Origin: Massospora cicadina | Taxonomy: Eukaryota; Entomophthoromycota; Entomophthoromycetes; Entomophthorales; Entomophthoraceae | Assembly (NCBI GenBank): GCA_022478985.1 | Contig: JAKSZP010009246.1 | Location: forward strand, 1-64,000 | DNA: 64,000 nt | Direction: 5' to 3' | Made by a program: the position numbers and the translations under genes | Part shown: in pieces, positions 1 to 10,944 of the stretch | Position numbering within the stretch: the stretch's first letter is position 1 | Layout of the letters: each line of letters begins with the position of its first letter | The notes under the pieces: generated by a model | What the model saw: only the letters and a program-made list of their open reading frames with translations | Databases searched by the model: none | What the model was told of the DNA's origin: nothing

Positions 1-740
1 CTGTGCAGTAAAAAGGTTACTGGGTTGACACCCAATAATCAACTCTTCAGTAAATTTTTACAGTATTGGAGAAGACTAAGGTGTCATCGAGATAGAAGAT
101 CACATAGCCCAGCTTTGGGTCCTGAAGTATATGATCCATCGCCCTCTGAAAAGTAGCAAGTGCATTACACACACCCTGAGGTAGCTGAGTGGTTTGGAAC
201 AAACCCTTGCTGCAAATAAGGGCGCACATCTCCTAATACTGTGGAGAAAGGTCCATATTCCAGTACCTGCTAGCTAAGTATATGGCGGAGAAGAATTTAG
301 GCCCAGAGAGTTGGGCCAGAGCGTCATCAATGCGGGGGATAGGTTAACTATCCTTCTTGGTGAGGTTTTTCAGTTTGCGGTAGTCCATCACTACCTGATG
401 ACCTCCATTTTCTTTTTTATCTTTATGAGCGGTGATGACCAAGGGCTTTGGAAAGGCACTAGCAACCCAGCGTCCAGCAGCTGTTTGAGCTCCGTCCGCA
501 TCTGTAGCTCCTCAACTTTTGATTTTTGATATGGTTTTGAATGGATGGGTTAAGCTTCCCCAATCATCAATTGTAAGAGTCCAACCCTTCATGTGTCCAA
601 GTCATTGTTAGATTTGAAGAAGAAGTCATTGTATGCCTCAAGCAGAGTGTGAACTTTATCCATCTCAGCTGGGGTGAGTTCATTGGAGATATGAACAGAA
701 GGTAGGGTACATCAAGACTGGTTGGAAGATAAGCCCATAT
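1..740 (-). pseudogene. Ty3/gypsy reverse transcriptase fragment (element F)
   Basis: Read on the minus strand this segment gives the RT palm of a Ty3/gypsy polyprotein. In order it shows an N-terminal DYRKLKNLTKKDS segment (about 380-420), PRIDDALAQLSGPKFFSAIYL (about 310-360), the QLPQGVCNALATFQRAMD segment (about 140-175) and the catalytic YLDD box (about 83-94). A stop separates the RT upstream half from the 47-229 open stretch, and the window edge removes the rest of pol. The parent element continues at 7045-9010, where its gag and PBS lie on the same strand; element A separates the two halves. The assignment to Ty3/gypsy RT is firm; the family within it is not resolved. Confidence 0.85.
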
Positions 741-1096
741 CCTCCATAGACCCAATACAGTGAACTTACTTTATTTCTTTAAAGGGAATCAGCATGCCTC
801 TTCCAATATCCTGATGCTTTTTTGCAACCATATCCTTCTTAGTGAGATTCCCTAGCAGGAGTTTGATTGGTCATTGATAGCAGGGTCTAGCACGCCTGGC
901 AAAACTCTGGGATTTAAAGGACAAACTCCATCAATAGTAAATTATGCGCAGAAGGCAGTTGTATGGGATTTTAAAGGTAATAAACGTGTCAAATATCCTT
1001 TGTTCACCAGCCTTGATGACCAACTATTCAGAAGCATAGAAAGGGGTTCACTCCAGGGAGTCCACTGTTTGAGGCAACATCTTTGTATGCTGGCCT
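741..1096 (-). pseudogene. Element F pol, segment upstream of RT, ending at insertion point
   Basis: This lies upstream of the RT on the minus strand and is interrupted by several stops. The reading near 600-700 (AEMDKVHTLLEAYNDFF) is the usual lead-in to a gypsy RT. The segment stops at the GGCCT at 1092-1096, which is repeated at 7040-7044 on the far side of element A, so this is where A landed in F. Short open stretches on the plus strand here are not considered real. Confidence 0.55.
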
Positions 1097-1946
1097 TATC
1101 ATGGTTAAATGACATCATAGTGGGGACCAACTTTAAGGATAAGGATGGGTGACAGGAGGCACAGAAGGTAAAGCTTCAGGCCCTTCCTGACCTCAGGCAC
1201 ACAGTAGACCAACGCTGGGTACAAGCTAAGTATGCCCAGGTTGGTACTAGTGAAGTGCCTGATGCCCAGCCCCTTACGTCAGCCCAGGCAATAAAATGGA
1301 CAGTTTATTCAATTAATTCAGATGGTTCAATTTGGTTAGTTGAGGAACGTGGTTTCAAAACCTGTTCCATTTATGAAATCACGAGTTTGGGTCAGATCCA
1401 ACTTCAATTGATTAAATGAGTGAAGTCAGTTTCAGTGTTTTCTACCAATTCAGATGTTAGCGTTTGTCTATTGGTGGATCAGTGCTTGGGACCACTTCAG
1501 CAGACTCTGAATTTCCCCAACAAAGTTTAATTATATTTTTTGTTACCAACATTTCTTGTTGGTCGACTTCCCAATAAACATTTTCCCGTTTTCCCCATTT
1601 TTCTTATGTTATCTCTAGTGAACCTGTGCATGGACCTCTTCAAGGAGGTCTCATGCTAAGTTAACCACTTTATTCTAAATGCAATTGAATTTTCAACTCG
1701 TGAACCATTGGGTCGCCCAGGTTCCCTCCAACCTGAGATGAATTTCCCTTTCACTTTGTGCACCACATCGTTTTTGGTTAGTTGTTTGCTATCATGATCT
1801 CACTTTTTCCTTTAAGTTATTATCACTCCAGCACCCTCTGCTGGGCTCTAGTAACTTTGGTACTAACGGCTAGTTTCCATGCATTGGCCCTGTGCACCAA
1901 GCACCACCACGCTGGAAACAGGAGAGTTATAGACACTCTCCTTACA
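1097..1946 (+). repeat. 5' LTR of element A
   Basis: The LTR matches 6195-7039 along its whole length with scattered substitutions and small indels, so the insertion is old. The family terminus is TGTCATGG..TTACA; here the second base is mutated (TATCATGG). A subterminal inverted repeat (TGTCAT..ATGACA) is kept in the family. A TATA-like stretch near 1530-1540 lies 25-35 bp upstream of an inverted repeat ACCAACA..TGTTGGT (about 1545-1564), a plausible transcription start region. The LTR ends TTACA at 1946, immediately followed by the leader. Confidence 0.92.
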
Positions 1947-2279
1947 TTAGTCAAGCACCTCTTAAAATTATGTGCACGAATTTTTTCTGAGTGGGACTTT
2001 TCCAAAGTGCAAACAGTGGGCGCTAACTGTGGGCTTCAGCTGTGGTCAGCCGCACCATCGTTTCCTCTTTTTCCTAAGGGTTGGAGCATCTTGGCATTAT
2101 TTTTGCTGCATCTAACTGGAAAGTACCCACCCTTTGTGCTCGTACCTGGTGGACATGGACGCTTCTAGGTCTGAAAGTTGTGATTCCCTGACTTTCCGCC
2201 AAAAATCACAAATTCAATTTAAGTAAATGGGGTTTACTTCTGCCGCATGTTTTGATGATGCAGGCAGAATTGGTGCATA
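1947..2279 (+). other. Leader of element A with presumed self-priming site
   Basis: The leader begins TTAGTCAAGC directly after the LTR. It does not begin with TGG, so it is not a normal tRNA 3'-end primer site. The corresponding leaders of B (17904) and E (30602, minus strand) begin TTAGTTGACCAACC and TTAGTCAACCAACC. In E an 11-nt stretch is exactly complementary to a site in its own LTR, suggesting self-priming. No gag start is recognisable here. Compared with E, the gag capsid-coding part is missing between about 2230 and 2280. Confidence 0.5.
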
Positions 2280-3030
2280 TGGGCCTGGGGGCGTTGGCCT
2301 TGGATAACGTCAGGCATTCCGTTGCTGTTTGAGGGATAGGGTCATTTGCATCTAAAACGCGTTTTTATAATAAAAACCTTATCTCTACCTCTGAACCGTT
2401 TATTAGCTCTTATATCCTGGATGAGGACCCTATTTCAATATATCAGATTACCCCTGAGAACCCACGTTTGACCCCTACCATGATCTGGGGCACTCAGGAA
2501 GTAGAAAAAGAACTTTTTTCAATATAATGATGTATATGCACCTGCAGAAGGTGTGGTGGGATATGTGGCCTCAGTAGTAAGAGCGGCCCACTATCCCTCC
2601 CCCTTCTATGATTCCAAAACATACCCTGAAGGCTTGCTCACGCCAGAGGAAGTTTTTCAGGTGAGGTAGTGGCGTTTTCTGCTTTGAATAAATCCCATTC
2701 TTTATACTTCTTATTGACCGCTACCTTTACATCCCCTTTGGGGAAGTTCAGCACTACTATTTTAGTGGATACCGGTGCCTCTAATAATTAGATTGACCAA
2801 GACCTTGCTGACTAACTTGAGTTGAGTTACTCATCAGGCTGTATGGTTAGAGCTGGGGCTTCTCGAGGTATCCCTACATTGAACGTCATCAGCTCTAGTG
2901 TACTACCAGGTGGGCGCCTATCTTCTGTCTGACCATTTTCAAGCTATCAGAAACCTCTGGTTCCCCATTATTTTGGGTGTAGAGTGGTGGAGAAAGTTTG
3001 ACGTCGTGACTAATTTGAAAAAAACACTCT
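2280..3030 (+). pseudogene. Element A truncated gag C-terminus and aspartic protease
   Basis: The reading around 2290-2520 (..SYILDEDPISIYQITPENP.., then TPTMIWGTQEVEKEL) matches the gag/protease linker in E (29098-29715). The retroviral-type aspartic protease motif VDTGAS is at about 2767-2785, followed by the flap-side segment GCMVRAGASRGIPTLNV (about 2840-2890). Frame changes occur around 2520 and 2660, and a stop sits just after the DTGAS motif. The protease would cleave Gag-Pol; it cannot be made here. Confidence 0.75.
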
Positions 3031-4500
3031 ATCCTTGTCTTTGTCAAACGGTCACAAGTTGATTGTTCCTTTGGCCGATGCCCACTTTCAGGGCAAACTG
3101 CCCCATTGGCCAAATATTCATACTCTTTCCATTGCCCCTTTGTTGAAGCCCTCGGTGGAGGCTCTCTCCCTTCCTGTTTGGAGGGGTTGGGATCTTCTTT
3201 TGACGCAGCTTCAGCTAACACACTTCCTGGGCACTCTGAATTCTATTGTGCCTTCAAGCTCACTGTGGATATGGCGCATATATCTTCCACTATTTACCCA
3301 TTGAATGTTCAAGAGGAAGAGGCGTTGGATGTGTGGGTGAAGGATCAGTTAGCCAAAGGTGCGATTTTTCAGCGTAACTCCCCTATTTTCTCCCCACTTC
3401 TCTTTGTTGAGAAGGCTGAAGGTACTCTACACCCCTGCATAGACTATGGGAACCTCAATAACGTTACTGTACCAGACCTCCATCCCATCCCTTTAAATTC
3501 ACAGATTGCACGCTATGTGGAGAAGGCTAAAATCTTTTCCAACCAAATAGCTTAATGCGTTTAACTAGATCTGAATTAAGAAGGGACAAGAGTGGTTTAA
3601 CCGCATTCCATACCAGAAAAGGGACATTCCAGTTTTGGTCATGCCCTTTTGGCTTAAGAATGCCCCTGCTATCTTTCAACGCCTCATTGAGGCAGCTTTG
3701 GGGAACTTGTTAGGGGTATGCGCGGTTGCCTACATGGACGACATTCTGGTGCTTTCCACTAACCATGAGTCCCATGCAGTACACCTTTGGCAAGTGGTGG
3801 AGAGGTTAAAGGCAGCCAGCCTTACGCTGAAGATAAGCAAGTGTGAATTTTTCAAGTCCCAGGTCACTTTTCTGGGCAACGTCATGTTTTACCAAGGCTC
3901 TATGATAACTCCTGACAAGGAGAAGGCGATTCATGAGTGGCCCACCCCCACCTCAATCAAGGAATTGAGAAGCTTTTTGGGGATGTGTAGGTTCCTCAAG
4001 AAGTTCATGCCGAATCTTTCCAAGGTGGCAGCACCCTTATATAAGGCTAGCGGTGCAAAGGTGCTTCAGTGGTCCTCCGCTTTGGAGGATGATTTCCAAG
4101 CAGTGAAGTGCACCCTGTTATCCACGTCTGTACTTCACCATATTGACCCTTCAAAAGAGTTCATAGTGTCTACGAATGCCTCCAAATTCACCATAGCAGC
4201 TGCCTTGTTAAAATGAGGCGAAAATGGGATAGAGCATCCGTGGAATATTTTTCTAGAAAAATGTTTTTACCAGAGTTGAATTACGCCGTTTATGATAAGG
4301 AGCTACTGGCAGTGGTGGAGGCTCTGACTTATTGGCGTCACCACTTGCATGGCTCATCATAACCTTTCCAGGTATGTACAGACCACCGTGCCTTGCTGTA
4401 CTACCGCGCTCCTTATGTCCTAACTCCACGGCAGACCTGTTAGCATGAGCCCCTTGCCCAATTTGCATTCACTTATGAGTTCACTAAGGGCAAGGACAGT
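3031..4500 (+). pseudogene. Element A reverse transcriptase and RNase H
   Basis: The RT starts around 3245 (the ALDVWVKDQLAKGAIF and RPCIDYGNLNNVTVPDLHP-like segments). It changes frame near 3545-3635 and resumes with the PFWLKNAPAIFQR segment. The catalytic YMDD box is at 3731-3742 and intact. The connection follows (ITPDKEKAIHEWPTPTSIKELRSFLG). RNase H starts near 4165 (the expected D is N in 'STNAS'), with a stop at 4214. ELNYAVYDKELLAVVEALTYWRHH (about 4275-4345) and TDHRALLYY (about 4380) are the usual RNase H core. Several stops follow. Closest relatives in this window are 19131-20470 (B) and 27180-28500 (E). Confidence 0.9.
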
Positions 4501-5886
4501 GGTTTGGCAGATGCTTTAAGCCACAACCCTGCTTTAGCTCCTTATCCAAAGGAGGTAGAAGTCCACAACACACAGGTGATGATTCCTCCAAATAAAATTC
4601 TGTTCCAACTTCCCTCTCACGCGGCCAACGGGCCGGCGCTTGCACCTCTGAAAACCGCGGAGGAATATGGTATGTTCAAAAAGGTTGTCCTTTCTCAGCC
4701 GCTGTCAGCTGAATATACTATGGTACTTGCTAAGAGCGCTTTAAATCAAGAGGACATATCCATGGGTTATCACGTAAAGGATGAGATGGTGTGGTTTTAG
4801 GGGCGCCTTTGGGTACCTGCTGGACCACTGCGCCTGGAAATCATCCGGGACCATTATGAAGGAATCACGTTGGTCATCTTGGGAAAGCAAAGACCTTGGA
4901 GTTGATATGTCACACCTACAATTGGAAGGGTTTGCCTGCTTAGGTGGGGCGGCATTGTAAGGAGTGCCTGGTATGCAACCAGATGAAACCCAAACATCAA
5001 CCCTTAGCGAGATTATTGGTACCAGTCCAAAAGGCTGATGGGCCCTGGAATTCCCTCTCAGTGAATTTCAATGTAAAATTACCTGCTTTTAATGGTTATG
5101 ATGCCATCATGGTGGTGGTGGAACAGTTCACAAAGTTCGCCCACTTTATTTCTTGCAGAACTACAATAACTGGGGCTGAGATGGCTAGACTCTTTGTCAC
5201 CCATGTGTTTGCGCTTCATGGGATTCCCTAAGAAATCATTAGTGACCAGGGACCCCAGATCACCTCTGTCTTTTTTTGAAGAGTTGTATAAGACTCTTCA
5301 TATTTGCCCTTGCCAATCAACTGCTTATCATCCCCAATCAGATGGGCAGACAGAACGAGTGAACCAGTGCTTGGAACAGTTTCTGCGGTGTTACACCACT
5401 GCAGACCATTCAGATTGGGTTTCTCACCTCCCTATGGCCCAATTCAGTTACAACAACACTTTGCATTCTTCTATTGGTTTTTCTTTTTTCGCCAACCATG
5501 GCTTTAACCCTGCCTTTAACATGGAGCCCAGCTGTGGTTCTAAGGTTGAAGTGGTAGTGGACTTTGCCAAGACAATCAGGAAGGTCTACAAGGGGGTTTC
5601 CACAAGTTTGGAGGCGGCAATGCAAGTTTATAAGGAGAACGCTGATGGTAAGCGCAGAGTGGGTCCAGCATATAAGGAAGGGGATCTCATCATGCTTGAT
5701 GCTCATAACATCCCTATCAAGCAGCCATGCAAGAAGCTGGGACCAAAGAAGATTGGCTCTTACTGCGTGATTAGAAAGGTGGGCCATGCCTCATACCAGC
5801 TAAATCTTCCCTCTCCATTTCAGATCTTCTCTGTTTTTAATAAGAGCAAATTGACGTTGTTCTTATCCCCCACCAGAGACTCTTGA
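4501..5886 (+). pseudogene. Element A integrase
   Basis: The N-terminal linker (ADALSHNPALAP, 4504-4800) leads into the degraded HHCC zinc-finger region (about 4840-4985, ending CLVCNQMKPKHQ). The catalytic core follows: the NGYDAIMVVVEQFTK segment at about 5090-5135, SDQGPQITSVFF (read in a second frame) near 5240-5270, and HPQSDGQTERVNQ with the catalytic Glu at about 5330-5365. The C-terminal part (GDLIMLDAHNIP, about 5680-5720) is the beta-barrel usually ahead of a chromodomain. At least three frameshifts are needed to read it through. The integrase would insert the cDNA, giving the 5-bp target duplication seen at the ends. Confidence 0.9.
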
Positions 5887-5896
5887 GGCCTATCTC

Positions 5897-6180
5897 ATGG
5901 ATGGGGCGCCAGAGTGGGAAGTGGAAGAAATAGTTGCCTCTTGCCATGTTAAAATAATACTTGAGTACCTGGTATCCTGGAAGGGTTTTGACGCTTCAGA
6001 GAACAGTTGGGTTCCAGCGCATGACTGTGTGCATGCCCAAGATCTGATTGAAGCCTTCCACAAGAATTTTCCCCAAGCTGCTGAATCTCAACCCAAACTG
6101 ACCATTGCCACCATGAAATTGGCCCCAGCCCACAAGAACTTAACCTTGCGCAAGCCCCTGGAGGGGGTTGAGCCCCGTCA
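5897..6180 (+). pseudogene. Element A chromodomain
   Basis: WEVEEIVAS..LEYLVSWKGFDASENSWVPAHDC..AQDLIEAFHK (about 5915-6060) is a clear chromodomain: the Y/W aromatic positions, the SWKG turn and the C-terminal helix are all present. It lies in a different frame from the integrase end at 5886. In Ty3/gypsy chromoviruses this domain guides integration to marked chromatin. The same domain occurs in B (21841-22020), E (25760-25960, minus) and, more diverged, in C (23970-24180). Confidence 0.9.
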
Positions 6181-6194
6181 GGAGGAGAGGGTAA
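6181..6194 (+). other. Polypurine tract of element A
   Basis: GGAGGAGAGGGTAA abuts the start of the 3' LTR (TGTCATGG at 6195). The same tract precedes the 3' LTR of E on the minus strand (25648-25661), and a decayed form precedes B's 3' LTR (about 22127-22141). It is the expected plus-strand primer. Confidence 0.85.
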
Positions 6195-7039
6195 TGTCAT
6201 GGTTAAATGACATCATAGTGGGGACCAACCCTAAGGATAAGGCTGGGTGACAGGAGGCCCAGAAGGTAAAGCTTCAGGCCCTTCCTGACCTCAGGCACAC
6301 ATTAGACCAACGCTGGTTACAATCCAAGTATGCCCAGGTTGGTACTAGTGAGGTGCCTAACGCCCAGCCCCTTACGTCATCCCAGGCATTAAAATGTATG
6401 GTTTACTCGATTAATGTAGATGGTTCAATTCGGTTAGTTAAGGAATGGGATTTTAAAACCTGTTCCATTTATGAAATCACGCGTTTGGGTCAGATCTAAC
6501 TTCAATTGATTACTTGAGTGAAGTCAGTTTCAGTGTTTTCTACCAATTCAGATGTTAGCGTTTGTCTATTGGTGGATCAGTGCTTGGGACCACTTCAGCA
6601 GACTCCAAATTTCCTCAACAAAGTTTAATTATGTTTTCTGTGACCAACATTCCTTGTTGGTCGACTTCCCAATAAACAATCTCATTTTTACCATTTTTAT
6701 GTTAACTCTAGCGAACCTGTGCGCGGACCTCTTCAAGGAGGTCTCATGCTAAGTTAACCACTTTATTCTAAATGCAAAAAAATTTTCAACTTGTGCACCA
6801 CTGGGTCGCCCAGGTTCCCTCCAACCTGGGACGAATTTCCTTTTCACTTTGTGCACCGCGTTGTTTTTGGTCAGTTGTTTGCTATCATAGTCACACTTTT
6901 TCCCTTAAATTATTATCGCTCCAGCACCCTCTGCTGGGCGCTAGTAACTTTAGTACTTATGGCTAGTTTCCATGCGTTGGCTCTGTGCACCAAGCACCAC
7001 CACGCTGGAAACAGGAGAGTTATAGACACTCTCCATACA
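6195..7039 (+). repeat. 3' LTR of element A
   Basis: The LTR begins TGTCATGGTTAAATGACA and ends CTCCATACA. It is followed by GGCCT, the second copy of the target duplication. The TGTCAT..ATGACA subterminal inverted repeat is intact here. The inverted repeat ACCAACA..TGTTGGT is at about 6642-6661. Confidence 0.93.
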
Positions 7040-7044
7040 GGCCT

Positions 7045-8462
7045 GCTGCGGTGTAATGTAGAGTTAAGGCGGAAGAGGGATACTTAACTGTAAAAACATA
7101 ATCTTTTTTATTTAGCTCCTCATTGGTCAAAATTAGGGGAACCTAATATTTAAGCAGAGAGAGATAACCATGCTTTAAGTTAATAATCCCTTCATACTCA
7201 AGCATGAACTGGGTACCAGTGAGTAGATCATAGGTATTGTTGGCAAGGGCCACCGCTGGAGCTGACAATGTGAGCTTCTTGAAATGGATGGGCAGAGAAG
7301 AGTACGCCCCAATGGCGCGGTGTTGTTTGGGCCTGCAGTTCCAAATTTTTGATTGAAGTCAAGGTCAGGGGCCGATTTAATTTACTTATGAGTTTTGATG
7401 ACACAAGTTCACTGGGGACCCAGTGTTGAGGATAGCTCTAACCAGAACTCCATTGGCAATGACCTCCACTTTAGTTAAGGTTTACCCAAGTTGGAGGAAA
7501 CAGCGAGAACCTCCTTTATATGGAGAGTACAAGCAGGTCTTTTGGCTCCTCATGGTATTTCTCCTGGATAAACTTCAGAATATGAACACACTGATTAGGT
7601 CGGATCAAGGTGGCAATGAGCTGGTCAGCGTCACTGGCAGTGCCAATGACCTCAAAACCCCTTAACAATTGGCGGTGATAAGTTTGGTGGGGGATCCTAA
7701 CCATGTCCACTCTATCAGGGTTAAACCTAATGAGTATCTCCACTTCACCTGGGGCTAAGACATAGTGAATGACATCTTCACAACCCACTTAAGATTCGTT
7801 TTCAGAAGGATTCTCAATGAATGTCAAAGATTTCATCAGTTGGGTGGTAAGGTCAGGGCTTTCCTTGTTGCAGGGGAGGTCCTGGGGTGCTCAATTACCA
7901 TGGGTAACTTTTATGGAGACGCTGTAATGGTTATGACTCTAAATTTAGCCGTTGACGTAGGAAGTTTGTGCTGCCCCTTGGCTACAGATTTTAGCTAGAG
8001 ATGGACGGAGGAGATGCTGAGGGGATAGAGATATTGCCTTGGCTGGATGTGACAATTGAGGCACTTTGAAAGGCTGCACAGATGAAGGTGGAGAACAGGG
8101 AAAAGTGGAAGCTAACTTCACCAGCTGCACTTTGGGAGCTGGAGATGGAGGGGAGCGCTGCCCCATCACTGTTAGTATCCTCTGCCTATCTTCATAGGGG
8201 GAGGAGCATCTTGTTACAGCAGCTCCACGGGAGCGTATTTCCACAGGGAGACAGCCATAGAAGAGGCTGGAGGTGTTATAGTAGATTCTCGCCTTGGAGC
8301 TCCTTGTGTGTATCACTTTCAAAATAGTCAGCCACAGCTAACAAGGCCTCCTTGATATCCCATATATCTTGGAAGGAGCGCTGATGGCAGGCATATGCAT
8401 TGCCAAAGAAGGATGAGATGCCAATACAGCCAAAATAGCAGCAATAGCATCATCAAGAGGGA
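7045..8462 (-). pseudogene. Element F gag C-terminal part and gag-pol junction, degraded
   Basis: Minus-strand open stretches at 7516-7788 (contains PGEVEILIRFNPDRVDMVRIPHQ-like sequence) and 7945-8322 (contains CSSPYEDRQRILTVMGQR) sit between F's gag N-terminus (8463-8963) and the A insertion. The second stretch is Pro/Ser rich, as expected between capsid and protease. I do not see a clean DTG protease motif. The strand, order and flanking modules make this F coding debris. Confidence 0.6.
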
Positions 8463-8963
8463 TCATTTTGGCCAACAACAGAGGTTGAGCTTCACTATAG
8501 AATCACTCAACAAAAGAGGTGATTGACTCTCCCTCCTTAAAACTAAGGCACATAAAGGCCTGTTTTTTGTCTTTGCAAGCTCTGCGGGGATCCAAACTCC
8601 ATAATGAGCGCTTTCATTACCCTCAGCCCAAGTTTTAAGAGAATTCATATAAGGTACCATCACCTCTTGAGCTGAGCGGCTGAGGCAGGGGAGGATGTGC
8701 TTTCTTTTGGGGATTGTTATCCCTTCCATAACAGCCTCATAATCATAGAGGAATGAGGCAATGCTACCCTCACCTGGGGTAAATTTTTCTTGGAAAGGGG
8801 GTTTGGTAAGAGTTGGAGCAGCCTCCTGAGAGGCTGAGCATATGCGCTTTTTGATGATTTCAAGTTGAGACAGGGTGCTGGCTAACTGCTTAGCCAAAGC
8901 ATCCAGCTGGGGGTCAGAGGCAGCGGGGAGATTGCGAGGGTTATTCACCCCAACACCCTCCAT
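8463..8963 (-). pseudogene. Element F Gag, N-terminal half
   Basis: This is an open stretch of 166 residues on the minus strand. The Met at 8963 lies about 28 bp downstream of the PBS. It has a heptad-like helix early on (DALAKQLASTLSQLEIIKKR). Then comes the capsid-type segment FTPGEGSIASFLYDYEAVMEGITI..HILPCLSRSAQEVMVPYM, typical of fungal Ty3/gypsy Gag. The C-terminal capsid portion is lost to frame changes around 8520. Gag forms the virus-like particle. Confidence 0.75.
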
Positions 8964-8990
8964 TTTTTATAGCGTTTTAGTGGTGTACTA

Positions 8991-9009
8991 CCCCCTGTAG
9001 TGAGCACCA
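8991..9009 (-). other. Primer binding site of element F
   Basis: On the minus strand this reads TGGTGCTCACTACAGGGGG, starting with the TGG expected for pairing with a tRNA CCA end. It lies two bases after the LTR end (TGACA). Near-identical sites occur at 35264-35282 (G), 39226-39244 (H, decayed), 60356-60374 and 62568-62585 (J). The tRNA isotype was not determined. Confidence 0.8.
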
Positions 9010-9011
9010 CT

Positions 9012-9720
9012 TGTCAGATTTTAGGCTTTTTTATATTGCTCGCTGGTGCTTTTTGCACCTAAATTCCAACAAATATCTTCAGGATAAATACTATTCTCTA
9101 ATGCAGGGATAATATTATTAGGGGGTTAGTCGACCAAATATAATAAAATAAAAAATATGGTGGCTAAAAAGTATTAATTTTTATTAGTTTTATTAGGAAC
9201 TGCAGGGGGTTAAGAAGTGAACCCTCTTGATATAAGGATGCTTAGTATTTAAATTATCTTAAGGCTTGAAGTGAGTCAGACAAGAAATTTATTACAAGCT
9301 TGGGGCATCCAAATTAGGTAACATGGGTTGTTGACCTATTGGATTGTTTAAGACTCACCTTGCTTCAATGTGAGAGCAGATGGTGAAGTGACACCTGAGA
9401 AGATGAACCCGTGAGACAGGGATTTTATATATTTAGACCAATCAGAAGGCGGAACTTATTTTCACCTTACTGGACTCCCTCCAACCTTCAAAAGTGGCTG
9501 GTCTCCGCGGTGTTGGTTGTAATAGTTTAGCTGTAAGATGGGGGAGGGACTTAAGAATGGCTCCTCTGATTTGGCTGCTGATTTAATGCAATCCAACTGC
9601 CCAAACTCATGCTTACTACCGAGTATTAATAGAAGTGTTACCCCAATTTGAGGGGTTCCACCAGGAATCAACCAGGGTCTTTTGGACAATGGTTTCAATA
9701 ATTACCTTTGAACCATTCTT
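9012..9720 (-). repeat. 5' LTR of element F (outer end unresolved)
   Basis: The inner end is fixed by the PBS: minus-strand LTR ends ..AAAATCTGACA at 9012. A TATA-like stretch on the minus strand lies near 9428-9438 (ATATATAAAAT). The partner LTR is outside the window, so the outer boundary is only a guess. Confidence 0.45.
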
Positions 9721-10944
9721 ATTAATACATTGGACTTGTATTTGTCAGACAGTAGACTTTTTATAATTACTTGGAAATGGATGGTGGGTCTGAGGAACCA
9801 AGAGGGGAAGCTAATTTTAAAATATTTCAATTGGCTCAGGAAACATAAAATTAATTCCAAATGCACATATATTTTAGGTTTATCATTCTGTAAATGGAAC
9901 TTCACAAGTTTTAAGCTTGGGTTCCTGAGCTAGCTTTCATTCCATTATGATTGAGTAATTGAGTACTAAATTTAAAGATTAATCTAATCTGATAATTTGG
10001 AACTCATGTTTATTCAGTTGGATCATATGACACAGTAATTATATATGAAGGGCATAATTTTTAAGTGATAACATTTGTTTTAAATTTGTTTAATCTTAAT
10101 CAACCAAAATTTATTTGTAATGTATTGTGATCTGCCAATGTATTTTTGGGGTTACAAGAACTCTAAAATTATAGTGCATCATGCAATAGATTATTGCATT
10201 CATCTATTGCTTTAATTACTCATTTTATTGGAATACCCTATCATGTGCAAATTCATATTTTAGTATAATAAACAAGGGTAGATGAGAGGAATATAAAGGC
10301 TGCATAATAAAATACTTCATATCTTAGCCCTTTTGGTTTCAAACTAAAATCCTTTGGAACTTATTACTATTAGTAAAGTGAATCATGTCAGATGATCTGT
10401 GGAATTGTGATGCCATTTTTCCAAGAACAGTTGCCTTTTCCCAACCAGAACCCAACTTTAAACATTTTTTGAATAACTCACCACTTGGGAATGCTCCCTA
10501 AAATGGAGAAAATCCCTTCTGTCATGTACCAATATGCACCCTTATTTCTGGTAGGTTATCTTGTGCTGTATATGATCCTCAAAATTTCAGAAACCATGTA
10601 GGGTGTTACTCACCTCTCTATCACGTTGCACAAGTCCTCATGGTAGGAGTATCTGTGACCGCCAAACTAACTGGGCTAAATATCAGGACCTCAATAATTT
10701 GTCTTTTATAAAATTCACCTCTGTATCAATATCTTACATCATTCTAGCTTCTATAACGGGTTGCGTTACTATGGACAGATCTGGCAGGTCAGTGATCACC
10801 ACCCTCAATGCAATAGTGACAGTTGTTTTGAGGTCAGCTGCCACAGCTATTAAGCTGAACAGAACCTTATACCCTTTCAGAATCAATAAAGGCACCAACC
10901 CTTGGGCCTTTCCTCCCAGCTATTTTGCTGATCCAGGGAAAACA
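9721..10944. other. AT-rich sequence, no recognised feature
   Basis: This stretch lies between the F LTR and the C 5' LTR. An open frame begins at 10603, but it runs across the TGTAAG border of the C LTR at 10945, so its downstream end is fortuitous. The part before 10945 (about 114 codons, Thr/Ser rich) matches nothing I recognise. It may be debris of an older element into which C inserted. Confidence 0.5.

Larger units (their letters stand above)
1097..7039 (+). mobile_element. Element A: complete but dead chromodomain Ty3/gypsy retrotransposon
   Basis: Element A spans 5943 bp. It is bounded by two direct LTRs (1097-1946 and 6195-7039) and flanked by an exact 5-bp target duplication, GGCCT, at 1092-1096 and 7040-7044. 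Between the LTRs, in order, are a leader, a shortened gag, protease (DTGAS), RT (YMDD), RNase H, integrase and a C-terminal chromodomain. This is the domain order of Ty3/gypsy chromoviruses. Frameshifts and stops interrupt every domain, so no full polyprotein can be made. It inserted into element F. Elements B (15584-23042) and E (24757-31494) are members of the same family. E keeps about 700 bp of gag that both A and B lack. Confidence 0.93.

Noticed and set aside
1782..2168. 128-codon open frame at the A LTR/leader junction
   Set aside because: It starts within the LTR and has no counterpart with the same reading in B.
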